Positions 1 through 12,635 of a stretch of DNA of 64,000 bases are shown in pieces. The stretch comes from Chaetorhynchus papuensis (taxonomy: Eukaryota; Chordata; Aves; Passeriformes; Rhipiduridae), in the NCBI GenBank assembly GCA_013396525.1, contig VWYX01000249.1:651563-715562 (forward strand). The letters run 5' to 3'. Both the position numbers and the translations under genes were made by a program. The notes beneath the pieces were generated by a model that saw nothing but the letters and a program-made list of their open reading frames with translations, made no database searches and had not been told where the DNA came from. How positions within the stretch are numbered: position 1 is the stretch's first letter; each line of letters starts with the position of its first letter.

Positions 1-3000
1 AGTGACCTCAAGGTAAATAAGTGCTTCATCCCATTCCTATGCAGTTAAATTCCTTTGGGATGTGTATCTCAAAGTGTGACTACAACAGTTTCCAGATGTT
101 TCATATCTGCTCATGCTCTATAAAGAATGATGACTAAATTGCAGTTTAGTGACCTTAGAGATATAGAAAGGGGGAGAGGGAGAGGTGGCTGTCTGGCAGA
201 GAGCTTTACAGTAATGGGATCTTTGCCAGTATCATTCATGCTTGAGTCAAGGACTTTCATTTCCCAAAAAGAACTGGGGATTAGCACAGCTTCTGCAGCC
301 TGCCCTGCAAACAGACATGTCCTCTCCACAAATGTTGGTTGTGTGTCGGTGTTCTGGGGTCACCTCTCCTTGTAGGGTTAATGAGCATAGCAGAGATGGA
401 GCTTCTTGGTGTCAAAAATCCTGAAGGAGAAGGTGGCACTTATTAAGTCTAATATGATCTACTTGCTTTCCACGCTTCTGGTTAAGGTGGGCTCTGCAGT
501 GTCCTGGTGCAGGCTGAAAAGCCCAGGCTCAGTGCTGTATCCTTTAATCTCAGGCTTTAGGACTGACACCTGAAGAATTATTTTATATTATTTGTTCTAG
601 AATTGATGGGGTATTTCTATCTTATGGGGCCTTTGGATTCAGTGTCATTTCTGTCAGGGGTAGGCAGGAGCTGTGATCGCCGTAATTTGGCTTGGGGTTT
701 TGTTGTTGTCTTTTGCTGACTGCTCACGCCCTATGTTCAGCATTTTGGGATACTGGAGATGCTGCTTCCCAGCTCCCGGAGCTGTTCTCAGGAGTCCATA
801 CAATGTCTGGGCTGTTTGTTTTTTTCTTGTGACCTAGGATCAATAGGTTGTGCTGTTTCCAAGTGAACTGCTGCTAAATGGCTCTCTGACTACACCTCTG
901 GTTTTTGTTCCTAAGCAGGCCTGCAGATCTCTGGGCATGTAAAGGCACATTGGCTTTGAGGAAAGCCTGCCGTACATTGCCTGTTTCAAAGCAATTTTCA
1001 TCTAGGAGATTAGCAGAGCAGCACAGGGACATCTTAAAGCACAGTTACAAATTCAGAGGTGGTTTTCCAGGGCATCTATTCTAGTTTCCAAGTTTAGAAG
1101 GTGCTTTCAGCAAATAGTCTCTACTGTTCCCTTAACACCAACTGTTTCTGTAATGTTCTGGCCACTGAACATATTCAGTGGAATGTGCCTAGAAAGGGAC
1201 ACGGCTTGAGTGAGCTAAATACATAATTTAAAAGATTATTTACTGGTTTCCTTGACCAGCATCCTCTACTGTCTTTTGTGTCATTCTTATCCTTGTAATG
1301 GATTATCTTGGTCTCCATAAAACACATGATGGGGATGTATTTTTGCTGTTGAAAAAGTCTCCAGTGACAGAAAGGATGAACTCCAGATGAGCAATGTACT
1401 TTCATCCTCATATTTTCTCAGCCTGTACAAACTCTTGCTGCTGTTTTCCTCCCCGGAGCCGTGAAATTTTGGGATGCTGAGACCTGCTCTCTATTTTGCC
1501 ATGGCAGGAGACATCTCCCCTTCCACTGAGGACTGCGGACCATATTTTTTTTTTTTTTGTTTTGACAGTGCTTTGCCTTGCCACTGACCTGAAGAGCCTT
1601 AACACTAGGCCATGATTTAAATGTCCTTTGTCCACAGATCAGGCCACTTTCAGAGGCTCTGCTGGGAAGGACTGGAGTTGAAACCACAGTGGACCAGTCG
1701 TAAGTGTTTGTTAAGCTCAAGGTGAAAGAGTTGAGGTGTAGGGGCCAAATGATCTTAGGATAATTTCTGTAAACCTCAATTTAGATTATATGCCCCTGTG
1801 AAACTCCTCTTTGGCCTTAACTCCCCCATTGTCCCCAAGAGATTAATCAAGCCTAGCTGGAGAAACGAGGGAATTCCTTTTGGGTAGAAAAATTATAACA
1901 TTTCTAGACTTTTTTCTCCTGTATTTGGAAAACACAGTCAGCATGTGGATGACAACTATAAGAGTCATGTGGAAACTCACTTTTGGAATAATGTGAGAGT
2001 ATAACAAAGAAAAAGCCTGGTCATGCTTTTTCATTTTCACAGAAGTGTGAGGATGATAGGACTTCTTGCTGTGAGCTTTCCTTCTGTTCGGGATGAAACT
2101 ATTAAGAGAAGCCACACACACACATGGAAGCCCCTTAGCTCTGAAAGCTCCCGTGCTCTCTGTGTACTGCTGCTGTCTGAAAGTATCATTTGTGTATTGC
2201 TCCATTTCAAAGGCATCTCCTTTTTGCTCTCTCTTTCTCTCTTTTTGTCTTTGGAAAATGTTAGAGCACTAAGCTGAGCAGGCTGATGGTGCCAGATATC
2301 CTTTGTACACCCACACAGAGACTCATAAATAAATATCCCTGCTGCGACCTGGAAGCTTTCTCTTCATAATAGCATGTGGGCACACACACAGAGCAAGTGG
2401 CAAGAGGAGTCCTTAGCACGCTCTCCATACCTTTTGTTTGATGTGCAGGTTTGTGTACAGTAAATTAGGACCCATGCTTGGGGAGTGCATCTTTTTATAT
2501 AAGAGGGTCATCTTGTAAGTGGGGCAGGTCAGAGAATCTCGTGGCCCACTCTAAGCAGCTTTGACCCACGTAATGCACATCAGACTGTCGCTCTTAATTT
2601 GATAAACTAAATGCTTGATGGATAATCCTGCCTTTCTTTTTCCCCTTCTCTTTCTAAATATATCCATGTGTCTCTGGCTCCTGACTGTGAACTTGTAGCT
2701 ACCTTGCTCCACAGATTAATCATAAATATGGATATAGATGACAGAAGGTTAAGGGCATGGCAGGAAGGCTAAGCAACTCCGCTCCATTTATCATTGCTAC
2801 ACTGGATGTTTGGGGGGTACCTCACCTGTCCCAGCTTCTCTGACACTTTTCAAGCAGTGTCAAGAGCAAAGGTATTAGAACAAACAGGTCACAAAAGCCT
2901 AATTTAAATCTTCCCTTACTGGTTATCTTTGTCTGAGCAAATGGCTCTCAACCCTCTGTGCCTTTTTGGGTGAGTAGAAAAAAAAAAAAATAAGTGGTAA

Positions 3001-3240
3001 TTTTCAGTCAGATTGAACAGATTTACTCTCAGGTACAGAGAGCCAGGCCCCTTGATTGCTGTATGTCACCAGGATGTGCAAGGTGTTTTGAAGGGGCTGA
3101 TCAGATGATGGCAAATATTTGTAGACAATCATTCAAACTGAGCTTAAGAGTTTTGTAAAATTACAAAAATGAGAGGTCATATTCTAGAAATGAAAGACCA
3201 TTTTCTTTTTTGCATTGGGCAAACTGAATGAGATATGAAT
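1..3240. other. Unique non-coding stretch, no gene seen
   Basis: No frame longer than about 120 codons, no recognisable protein and no exon-like chain. It holds a T14 run at 1545-1558, a pyrimidine-rich tract at about 2212-2251 made of CT and T runs, and an A13 run at 2978-2990. The part from about 2440 to 2640 looks like non-repetitive AT-rich sequence but nothing in it can be named. Absence of a gene is an inference from open-frame quality only. Confidence 0.6.
1545..1558. repeat. Poly-T run (14)
   Basis: Fourteen uninterrupted T residues. No recognisable retroposon body lies next to it, so it is either a simple homopolymer or the tail of an eroded minus-strand insertion. Confidence 0.85.
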
Positions 3241-3244
3241 TAGA

Positions 3245-3870
3245 ATTAGTTGAAAAACCACCAATACTTCTGAAAACACCAAGTTGACGATGAACAATAG
3301 AGTCCCTCTGTCATTCTGAGCAACATGGACATGAGTGTTAAGTGCCAGGTGCAGGTTCTGCTGACATGCAGCCTACAGTTTGGGGCAACACGCTTTAAGG
3401 AAGATATAAACAAGCAGGAGAGGGCCCAGAGGGGAGCAGCAGGCTTTCCCAGAGGCTGAGAAAACAGGACCTGCACAGGAAGGTTAAAAGAGCTAGAGGC
3501 ATAAAAATGTACTTGCTCTAAATAGGGAAGGCAAAGAGAAACCTAAGAGTCTTTGTTCCTATAAATTGTTCTTTTAAAGCGGTATTGAGCTGTTGTGCTG
3601 CAAATCCTCAAGATGAGAAGTAATAGGTTAAATACTAAGAAGACTTCCTAGCTGTAGGACTAGGCATGTACTGGAAGGGGTTAGTGTAGGTGGGAGGATG
3701 TGGAGCTTCTTTCATTAGAGCTTCTTCAAACTGTGTAGGTAGATATTCTACAGGAACGGATTTGAAGGAATATTTGAGCCTGTCTTGGTGCAGTGGGCTG
3801 GACCAAATGATGCTCTTGAGGGGTTTCTGGTTCCACCTTGCTGCAATTTCTGTGATTCGACACAGTCAAA
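3245..3870 (+). mobile_element. Old CR1 LINE fragment, 3' part of ORF2 plus 3' end
   Basis: CR1 is the main non-LTR retrotransposon of birds and reptiles; it is copied by its own reverse transcriptase and usually truncated at the 5' end. Translating 3373-3432 gives LQFGATRFKEDINKQERAQR, which fits the conserved stretch after the CR1 reverse transcriptase (typically LQFWAPHFKKDIDKLERVQR-like, from memory). Downstream are the family landmarks in the right order: a block beginning AGTAATAGGTTAAATACTAA near 3620, a GGAAG...GGAGG...TGTGGAGC block near 3675-3705, and GGGCTGGACCAAATGATGCT at 3797 followed by CTTGAGG. TGTGATTC near 3850 is what remains of the ATTCTATG-type tail. Stops and indels are numerous, so the copy is old and dead. 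A second CR1 of the same orientation follows within about 420 bases. Confidence 0.78.
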
Positions 3871-4289
3871 CTAATCTGACTTCCATGTAAGCTGGGTGCC
3901 TTTTTTTTCACCCTGCTAAAATTACTCTGGTCTGAAACAGATGAGATAACGGGAAAGGAGTAAATTTCATGTAAGCAAACTTTTCCAAATGCTTGTTGGA
4001 TTTGTTTCTTTACTCAGTCTCTTTTAGGAGATTATTAAGGAACAAACTTGTCACTGGATATGAGATAAAGCCGTATCATAAATAAAATAAGAAGAAAAGC
4101 AAAATTTACTGAATAAATAGAGCAGGAATATATAGCTGGTTCTCAGCATGAAAAGATGCCACAGCTCAGCGGATGTGTCACTGAGCAGTATTATGTCTGG
4201 TGTTTAATATGGATTAATAACCCAAAAATGGGAAGAATACATAGAAGGAAAAATGTGTAGATAATACAGCAATGTTGAGGTTACCCAAG

Positions 4290-5105
4290 CCTATAAAAGA
4301 CTCTGAGGAGGTCTGACAATGAGCTCGCAGAGGCAATTTGCAAGCGTCATAAGAGTAAATGAAATGCAATATGGCAAAGGCAAGGTGATGCACTCAGGGA
4401 ACAACACATTAGAATTAGTCATGCTCGTTTCTGGGTTCTAAAAGAATTGTAACTACTCAAAAGAAAAGAATGAGAGAAAAAAAAGGCACGACTGAGCAAC
4501 TCAGTGAAAACATTTGTTCAGTCTGTAGTGATGGTGAAATAAAAGCATGCAAGATGAGAGAGTGCATTAAGAAAAAGGTAGAGAATAAGAGATAAAATAA
4601 TACAGTACCATTATATAAATTGATGGTACGTGCTCTCCTTGTACACTCTATTCACTTTGCTCACCCTTTCTCTCAAAAGAAAATAACAGAAATAGAAGAA
4701 TGACCAGAAAAAGGGAACCAAAACGACTGGAGTCTTTTAATAGCTTCTTCATAAACAGTGATTAAAAAGAGCAACACTGTTTTCTCGAGAAAAGACAAAT
4801 AAGAAGCATTGTGGCAAAGGTATAGTCACCACAAAAAAGAAATTCACTCAGCTGTTCCTATTTACTTTTCATTTTATTAGAAGAACAACAGGGGAAGCAA
4901 TTACATGAAAAAAATCAAACGACTTTAAACCCCTGAAGAGGAAATACTCTTTTACAAAATGCCTAATTAACATATGGAACTTGTTGCCACCAGATAAAAT
5001 CAGAAACTCAGTAAGAGCTCAATAAGATTCAAACCCAGCTCCTATTTGGATACTGGTAAGATTTACAGATGAAAGAAGGAAGATAAGAAGATATTAAATA
5101 GGAGG
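4290..5105 (+). mobile_element. Very old CR1 (L3-like) fragment, C-terminal pol and 3' end
   Basis: Translation of 4608-4631 gives PLYKLMVR, a hallmark of the CR1/L3 polymerase C-terminus (PLYKSMVRPHLEYC in the family, from memory). The same frame continues upstream as NKR-stop-NNTV, with the stop TAA at 4593-4595, and downstream as ALLVHSIHFAHPFSQKKITE. An upstream block, GCAAGGTGATGCACTCAGGG near 4381, matches the KVMHLG region. A downstream block, AACATATGGAACTTGTTGCC at about 4969, matches the conserved NLWNSLP motif. All three landmarks are collinear, giving about 800 bases of homology. Many stops and indels show an ancient insertion, probably older than the avian radiation. Exact ends are uncertain. 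Confidence 0.75.
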
Positions 5106-5363
5106 TATTAACCTAAGATATGAGGATGAAAAGGGTCTGGCATCTTCTCATTCTGGGGTAACAAAAAACAAATCAGCAAGTGGCTTGAGAGTAAAAGGCA
5201 GTCTTTCTTTCCACCACGTTTTTGCACATGTGGCCAGTACTGGGCATTTTGGAAGCATTTCTCAGTAGAAGCTTTTTGCAAAGATGGGGTGTGGAAGATG
5301 TCAGTGTCGTGGTATCTGTCGTATGAATTGTTGTATTTGAACAGTTCGGCAATAAGACAGCTG

Positions 5364-5442
5364 CCTTCCAGTCCTGATTGTGCCTCTGACCCTTTTTTGG
5401 GTGTTTCACATCTTCTCTTCTGCTTCAGTTTACCTATCTGAA
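5364..5442 (+). mobile_element. MIR-like SINE relic
   Basis: The segment reads TTCCAGTCCTGATTGTGCC, then CTCTGACC...GGGTGTTTCAC, then CTTCTGCTTCAGTTTACCTA. In MIR the same order is found: a tRNA-derived part ending in a TTC-AATCC-GGCTCTGCCAC block, then TGTGACCTTGGGCAAGTCAC, then CTGTGCCTCAGTTTCCTCATCTG. The match is from memory and degraded; MIR-type SINEs are ancient and occur at low density in birds. It overlaps the 167-codon minus frame, which argues against that frame being a gene. Confidence 0.4.
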
Positions 5443-6493
5443 GACAGGCTGCCCCATTGCGGCCTTGTGGTTTAGGAGACTTCTGAGGACTGATCAGTGT
5501 GACTCCTGTTTGTGAGCCACTTGGATGTGCAGAGATGAAGTGTGCTGTTGACAGCTGCTCAGTGAAAGCCCTGGCAGTATGATAGGCTGCAGTGTCATGA
5601 TGTCCCTGCACTATTTCACGTGTGGCTGGCCCTTGAAAGAGGCAATCTCATCTCCTCCAGCCAGGCACGAATTCCCCTTTCTCCTGCCACCCTGTGGTCA
5701 TATGGCCCTATCTGTAGTGCTCAGGACCCTGCTCATGGGTCAGGATTGCCTTTGCAAGACATTATTAAAACACACATTAAAAATGTGACGTCTTCCCCTG
5801 CCTGCTCTATTTTTGCTAGCCCCTATGTGCCAAAATCCTTCCTCCCCCAAACTGATAGTGATAACCTCTTCTACCTTCCATACTCAAACTGTTCCTGTGC
5901 CTGCAGCACTGCCTTGCCTTTCCTGCCTGCATCAGTCTCACTCCAGAGCAGTTCCTTGGTATGCTTGTCTTCTGTCAAGTTCTGACTCAAACCCAGATCC
6001 TGTGTTGTAATTCATGACTTGGGAATAGACTAGGAAATACTGGTCTTGTTTTTCAGGAAAAACAAACACAATTCTTTGATTTTTGGTTTTTTTTCCTCAT
6101 ATGAATCTTGCACAAAATTCACTCCTTTAAAAGGGAGATGAAAGGATCAGCTGCACACCTGAAATCTTGACAACTCCACCTCACCTAGATGTCAGCTGTG
6201 CAATATGCTGTGCATGAGCCACAAATACATACGTCCCTTTGTTTCTCACTGCAGCTGTGATTTCTCTACACAATGACACAAACATTTTTGTGAGGGTGTG
6301 TTCCCTTCATTCCCCAGTGTCCCATCTGGCAAGGCTTGAGGCTGCTATGGAGCACACATTTACAATTCCCGTCAGGCAAGCTTGGCCTAAAAAACAATTA
6401 AAGTATTTGAGTACATGGTTGTGGTTGAAATCTGGCCTGTGTTAGAGGAATGTTTAGTCATCTCCTTAGTAGGACAAAATCCAAGCTAGCACT

Positions 6494-6600
6494 TAGTTGG
6501 TGCTTTCCTAAGTGCTTTACAAATATCAATTAATCCTCAGGTGTGAACACATCCCACGCTTTGTTTTTCACACCAGGAGTTGAACTCTCTGATCCTAAAA
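6494..6600 (-). mobile_element. MIR-like SINE relic, minus strand
   Basis: AGTGCTTTACAAATATCAAT (6511 onward) followed by TAATCCTCA closely matches the reverse complement of the MIR 3' half (AAGCGCTTTACATATATTAA...TTTAATCCTCAC, from memory). Further on, CACACCAGGAGTTGAACTCT resembles the antisense of its tRNA-related part, with a deletion in between. This is the clearest MIR-type relic of the window. Confidence 0.55.
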
Positions 6601-8609
6601 GCAATAGCCTTTAATATCAGCGATAACTCTGCTCTCTTGCCTTCTAGAGCATCTTCAGCCTCCTTCTCTCCCTGCTTCATGACCGGGGAGGGAAATTGCT
6701 GCATTTTTCCCTTGTGATGCCCTCTTAATACCTACCAAAAATTTGTGTGAGCAGTAAATCCCTGCCCCCACCCCCTTCCCCCTTTTCAGGTAGAGAAACT
6801 CAGGGAGAATTTGTATCAGGACCAGTCTTTACAGGTCCTTCTGTTCCCAGTTCTGTCCTAAGTTCAGCAGGACCCACCTGCCTTACAGTGATCGCCAAGC
6901 AGGATATAAAGGAAGTGAAGTATAAGAAGGAAAGGAGAGATGCCCCTCTCACTGCAGTGACAAGGAGCTGATGGGCTCCAGGGAGACGCTTTTCTTCCTG
7001 CCCATCAAAAAACACTGCCCCTCCCCTAGATAGGCTCCAACCAGCAGAGAGCAAATCATGATTTAGACTTTTTCCCAAAATCAATTAGACTCCTTTAGTG
7101 ATAGAAGCAATTTGTGTGACTTTTAATCTTTTGCCAGCTCAGCCTGATCAGCACTTTTTGAAGAATGTGGAGCCAATGTCTCTGCTAATCCAGGTAAATC
7201 AGCCATATCTGGAGACAGACAGACAGAGAGGGAAGGAAGGGAAGCTATTAAAACCAAAGAAGGCCCGTTTCAGGACTAAAAGGCATCAGTGAGGTACCTG
7301 ATTTATAGGAGGAGAGTTGCCTTTCAGTCATTTTTAATGGAATATTATTAAAGGAAAATCAGGAGCTGTGAAACCTTTTGTGTCTCATCTCCTAATGTAT
7401 TTATTTCTGCAGCAGGGAACCCTGTTAACCCCACCAGGTAATGTATTCCTCAGCTGGCACGGGTGGCAAGGTTGTCCCCTAGAAATTTTATTATGGAACA
7501 AACTCAGTTAAATATTTGCACATGAAAAGACTACCTCAAGGTTTCAGGGGTCTTAAATTTGTTTCCAAGGAAAACTGTCTGGTAGAGCTGCTGAATCTTC
7601 CTGCATGTGGGTATATCAAATACCATAATTTTAACGTCTCTCTGGCTTTTTTCCCCTTTGTCAATGCAAATGAGTGTAGATAGATGGATGTCTAGATGGA
7701 TGCTTGCCTAAGGTAATGTCAGGCTCTGGGCAAAGTTTGGGTCCCACTTCTGAATTGCTTTCCCGTAATTTTTCAAGCGGACTAATAGTTGAGATTGTTG
7801 TCATTGTGAGAAAGGCAAGTTCCACGTAGCGAATGACACACAAGCCTCAATCCTACAGACACTTAAGTACCTATTTAATTTTCTGTGCCGTGAATAGCCT
7901 TGCAGCAGTTGCTGAAAATTCTAGTAGAGGACTGTATAGAAATGACAACCTCAAATTTGACTGATGTGAAAGACTCTTATCATCATACCAAGAAGGACTC
8001 TGCAAGAGTGAAGATGGCTGTACTGGATGTGTGCTCTGCTTTCTGCATTTCTGCTTTGAGCCCATTCTTAACTCCTCCTCAGTAATACTGTGTAGTACAT
8101 GCCAACATACTTACAAATTAGAAAAAACACTTTTTCATGGGATCTCCAACTGTATGGTACTGTTGCATGGGAGGAGGTTCCTAGAGGTACCCACCATTTT
8201 AGCTGGCATAATGGTCAAGGGAGCATGTGCAAAACTAGAAGGATTTAGGTATTGCATGAAATAATGAGCCATGTGCCTTCAAAGCCTCTGTGGATATAGA
8301 TCATGTACGTATCTTTATACTTTCCTGCAAGAATCACCCCCCAGGGTCATTGGTTTCAGCCAGAACAGGAACACAGTGGGAAGTGTGTTTACGTTCAGAT
8401 GTTACCGCCTCAAAAAAGAGAGAATCGGTAAAAACACAAATTTGATTTTATAGGATCAAAAAAGAGAACATTGCGGTGCTTTCCTTTTTATTGTACTAGG
8501 CTTTCCAAGCAGGCTTTGTGTAAACAGCATGAAAGTAGCTGCAACAGCCAAATTAGGGAAAATCTGATAGTAGCCTGATGAGGAAGGTGTAAGTTGCCTT
8601 CTGGCAGGG

Positions 8610-9070
8610 CCTCCCACGGCCTGCCTGCTGAATGAGATTCGGTGTGGCTGAGCAGTGTGTGTCATCGCTCGTGTGTGGGCACACCAACAGCAACCCTGCC
8701 GTGGTGCTTCCTTGGAAGCCTCTCTTCAGCAAAGCCCTAAATGACAGCACACGGTGAAAGCTGGTGGAGAACCGAGACCTCAAGCCGGCCGAAAAGCCAG
8801 GTTGTGGTCTATGGTCTTAGCATCACTGGTGTAAAGCTGATGTGAAAATAGCTACTGCCGCTCCTGAGTGTACCGCTGATGTATCGCGGTGCTCTTCTCC
8901 TGGAGGCTCCTTGCAGGCTGACACGGGTGTGTGGTTTGCAGCAGCCTGTGCGTCGTGTGCATCGGCAGAGAGCAGTTTCTTGTGGCACCTCGGTGATATC
9001 TCACCCTGGTGCACAATCAGTGCTCTGGTGCAACCGTGTTAGAGACAGGTCGGTTTAAATTCTTCTCGGG
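8610..9070. promoter_or_regulatory. Small CpG-rich patch
   Basis: About 20 CpG dinucleotides in roughly 460 bases, including 12 between 8855 and 9070. With GC near 54 percent, the observed/expected CpG ratio is about 0.7-0.8 by hand count, well above the surrounding sequence. This is the size and texture of a weak CpG island or an unmethylated regulatory element. No TATA box, coding exon or known repeat was recognised in it. Short frames on both strands (63-76 codons) are explained by the GC content. It could also be an unrecognised repeat not yet depleted of CpG. Confidence 0.35.
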
Positions 9071-12000
9071 CTTTTTGCATGTGTGTGTGCTGATGTATTA
9101 GGAACACATGGTGAGCTCTAGATAGAGCTGCCCTGCCAAGGGTGTGTTTCATCAAACAGTGATGCAGAAGTCTCAACAGATAGTTGGGTTTGGTGCAGTC
9201 ATTTAAGGATCCCAGTTACATGGGCCACAAGAGCTCTCAGATACTCTGATATCCTGTTTCCAGACTTGGTATTTTTGCTGGGCAGCTGAGCTCTGGCCTA
9301 GCAGATTCAGTGGAAAGTTTCCCAGTGGGCTTTGAAGAGATGTGCTCACAGAAAGGGCTACATTCAAACTAGTTGGAAAAGTGGATATTTTTCCCTAAAT
9401 GGCAAAGGGATGATCTTGCAAAAGTTTTCTTAGCAGATTTCAAAGAGCCAAAGGTTCTCCATCTTCTTAGCCAGAAGAAATTCTTCCATGTGAAAAGTCT
9501 TTTCCTTTTCTTTTGAGGAAAAAAAAAAAGAAAAAAGAGCAGATTTTTAATTCATTTAGCAACTGAAATTTCCATTTAAAAAGTGTTTCAAAAGCCAATT
9601 TTCAAGCAGATGCAGATCTATTCTTTCCAAAATCCAAAGATTGTGGCACATACTCATCCACAGTTGCAGTTGGCTTCTCAGCCTCTCTGCCCTACATCTT
9701 CCCCCCAGGAGATAGCATGTGAGAGCCCAGTCCTGGTCCTTAATCCCAGCAAAGCTGAGCATGCTGCAGCTGGTCCCCAAAGATTGCTGCACCACGTAAA
9801 AAGACTACACAAAATATGCGGATATACTGCGTACTTCCTTAATAGAATATTTTCCTTACTTTAATACCCTCTCACAGTCTCCTTCTCCTTCCATGCTTTC
9901 CTCCAAGGGAACTTGAGCCTTTCTAATTTTAGGTTTTCATTTTGTTTTGGTAGATTATGTTTTTGTTTATTGCCTTCTGTCCCTCTGAGGCTCCCATACA
10001 AGACTTAGCTGCACCTGGCTTTTATTTGAAGAAAGTCCAAGCTTGTCTCTTTCCTGATCTCATTGGGTTCTCTTTTCTCGTGTGTGTTGTGGGATTTTAT
10101 TTGTTTGGTTAGGTTTTGTTTATGGTTTTTTGTAGCCAGGGATCCCTTGGGCTTCTAACATGCCTTTTGACATGGGGTGGTGGTCTGTCATCTCTGGCGT
10201 GTTTCTAGAGGCAGGGAAGAATAAGGATGCTGTGCAGTGATGTTTAATTAAAATGTGGAATGTGTACATTCAGAGGCACGTATTTAATTTGTGCACATAT
10301 GTAGATGTGTGCATGTGTATGTGTCTTGCTGCTAATTGCTCTGAGCCCCTTTCTTGCTTTTCTGTGCTGGCATTCACTGCTCCCTGTTTGCTACAGGGGA
10401 AAGAAAAAGCAGAAAGCACACCGAAATGTCACAGCTGAGAGGGTTTCTGTAATCCTCCAACATATGTTCAACATTAAAGCTCCTTCAGCAAGTCTGATGT
10501 GCTCACAGTCATCATGGGACCAGCAGTTAAAGCGCCCCAGTGCTGCCAGGAAAACGTTATCCTGGCCCTAATTGAGAGCGACTTAACTAATGTTTCATTT
10601 CCTAATTAGTCCTTGTCAGCCGCTGGAAGGCCGCGGATGCTGCTGGTGGCACGGGGCCCATCGCTGCTGTAATTGAAGTTGTTCTGACAGTCTGGGGCTT
10701 TGGGGTGATCCATAAAGTAAGGCTGATGGTTCGGGACCAAATTGGGTGGAAATAGGAGAGAGGGTCAAGCATCAGCTCAGACACATTGTGAGCGTGCTCT
10801 GCCAAACCTGAATGGTCACGAATCAACTCTGAAATGACAGAGATGACAGAATAACAGTGAGGGAATGAGAACATCACTCCATGCTGTGCTCAATGGGAGC
10901 ACAGGTGGTTGGAGAGAGCTAGCCAAAGGGGGCTGCTGAGACTAAACAGGGTGGGGGAAAAGAAGATCCTTTGCTGGAGAGCAGCTGATGGGCATGGACA
11001 GGCCAATCACAAGGAATGATGTGCTCATCTTCAGAGCACAGGGCAGCAAGAAGTACTTTGCCATGAACTTGAACCTCAGAGCAGTGAAGAACAGTATCGT
11101 CCTTAAGAGGTGCTGGCCTCTTCTCCATCCTTATTGTTCTCTGGCATGAGTTTGGTGGGATGTACTCAGCCTCAGCTCCTTCATCTTTGAGCACCATGGC
11201 TGAGGTCTTGCCTTCTTTACCACCACTGGCTATTCCCTGCTGGGACAGGGCGTCCACATGGCTTTAGTGTTGATGTGCCAGCAGCAGAACCAACACACAA
11301 GGCACGAGTGCCCTCCTGCCATGCTGGGGATGTGTGCACTTCACACAGTGTCACATCAGCCTGGGACAGGGTGTTGGGCTAGTGATTGAGAAAGAAAGTT
11401 CTAGAAGCCCCTCCCAGATGGAGGTAAGAGAGAATGAGAATCTGAGTATAATCACATTATAATTAGAAAGAAATGATTTATGGTTGCTCAGCAGAGGAGT
11501 TGCGGTAAAAAGTGGACTGGGATGCATCTGGTGGAGGAACTTGGCTCATCACACAAATCCCAAGAGTTGTGAAGGGGAGCATCTGGGCACCCTGAACTTG
11601 GCAAACACAGCTGGCAGGCAGGCAGGCACTCAAATGACAAGTGGACAACAGGAAGCCTGCAGGAGGAAAACACAGGCAGTGTCAGCTCTGAGGTTCACAG
11701 GCAGTGCACGATCGCTCACTGGCCTTCTCCAGCCAGCCAGCCCCGTCTGTTCCCCTCAGGCCCTGGGAAGTGGGGCAGATGGGATAAAAGCATTTCCACA
11801 GTGGGACAGGGCTGACTGCTGGGCCTCAGGTCCTATGGCAGTGCTGGCTGGGCTGTGGCAGTTCTTCCTGTGCCTCAAGAAGTCATGACCCTCACAATGG
11901 GGTCTGCAGCTCATGGGACATGTCACAAGAGGCACATGGACAGTTTAGGAGGCAGTGGTAGTAGGGTCACAACAATCCTTTCAACCCAGGAGAAATCCCT

Positions 12001-12635
12001 GCCTCCCTTTGCTGACACTGAAAATGTTGTTTTTCTCCATGGCTCTAGTTTTATCTTAGTCTCCAACCAATGCATTTCAAGGAAGGACTAGCCATAGAAC
12101 ACCCTACGTACTCCCAGGATACGTGCCTTCGGTGGGTGAAGGTGAGAGGTGACTGGCACTAGCTCTGTCTGGCAGAGGGTACCAGGGAAACACCCCCAGC
12201 AGGCCCAGCATACATAGCTGGGCATACAAAGATCTCAGCTCAGCCCCAGTGCTCTCCCAGGCTGAATGAGAGCCTCACAGTCCGTTGGGTGAACTGATAG
12301 ACTGCGCTGCTGCAGCTGCCCTGTAAGGTCCTTCACTGTCCCCAGACCATGGCGGGATGGCTGTCTGGCCACTCCAGATCACACAGGATCTTGCTAGAGT
12401 GCACAGGTGCCAGGATCTGGGCATATGTGCAAGTATCATGGTGGTTATGAAGAACCTGGCAAAGCTGAATGGACTCTCTCCTTAATTAACATATTCAGTG
12501 GTCCTGGCTGTGAGTGGACAAGCAAACATGGGCTTCAAGCACAGCAGCTGAAAGGCACTTGGCACCGGCTGGTGTAGTGACATAGTAGGAGAAGGGGAGT
12601 TGGGGTGTGCTTGTCTATACTCAGTATGCATATCT
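9071..12635. other. Unique stretch, no gene seen
   Basis: Only short or compositionally trivial open frames (maximum 134 codons, plus, 11484-11888). It holds an A11/A6 run at 9519-9536 facing a T-rich strand just upstream, a TG-rich degenerate stretch near 10290-10330, a (GGCA)4 run at 11613-11628, and the conserved-looking block at 10560-10720 listed separately. The remainder is unremarkable. Confidence 0.55.
10560..10720. promoter_or_regulatory. Candidate conserved non-coding block
   Basis: A palindromic CTAATTAG at 10602-10609 and further ATTA-type motifs (CCCTAATTGAG upstream, GTAATTGAAG downstream) flank a short CpG-retaining core (GCCGC, GCCGCGG, CACGGGG, ATCGCTG between 10620 and 10665). 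AT-rich homeodomain motifs combined with retained CpGs in otherwise CpG-poor unique DNA are typical of constrained developmental enhancers. That reading is inferred from texture; conservation was not tested. Confidence 0.3.

Larger units (their letters stand above)
5106..8605. other. Unique stretch with two MIR-like relics, no gene seen
   Basis: Open frames of up to 167 codons (minus, 5108-5611) and 121 codons (plus, 5620-5985) show no domain and sit on opposite strands of a pyrimidine-biased stretch. The first of them overlaps a MIR-like relic. Apart from the relics listed separately there are only short simple runs, such as an AGAC/GGAA purine run at 7213-7241. Nothing else could be recognised. 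Confidence 0.55.

Noticed and set aside
5108..5611. 167-codon minus frame as a gene
   Set aside because: Overlaps a MIR-like relic and has no domain.
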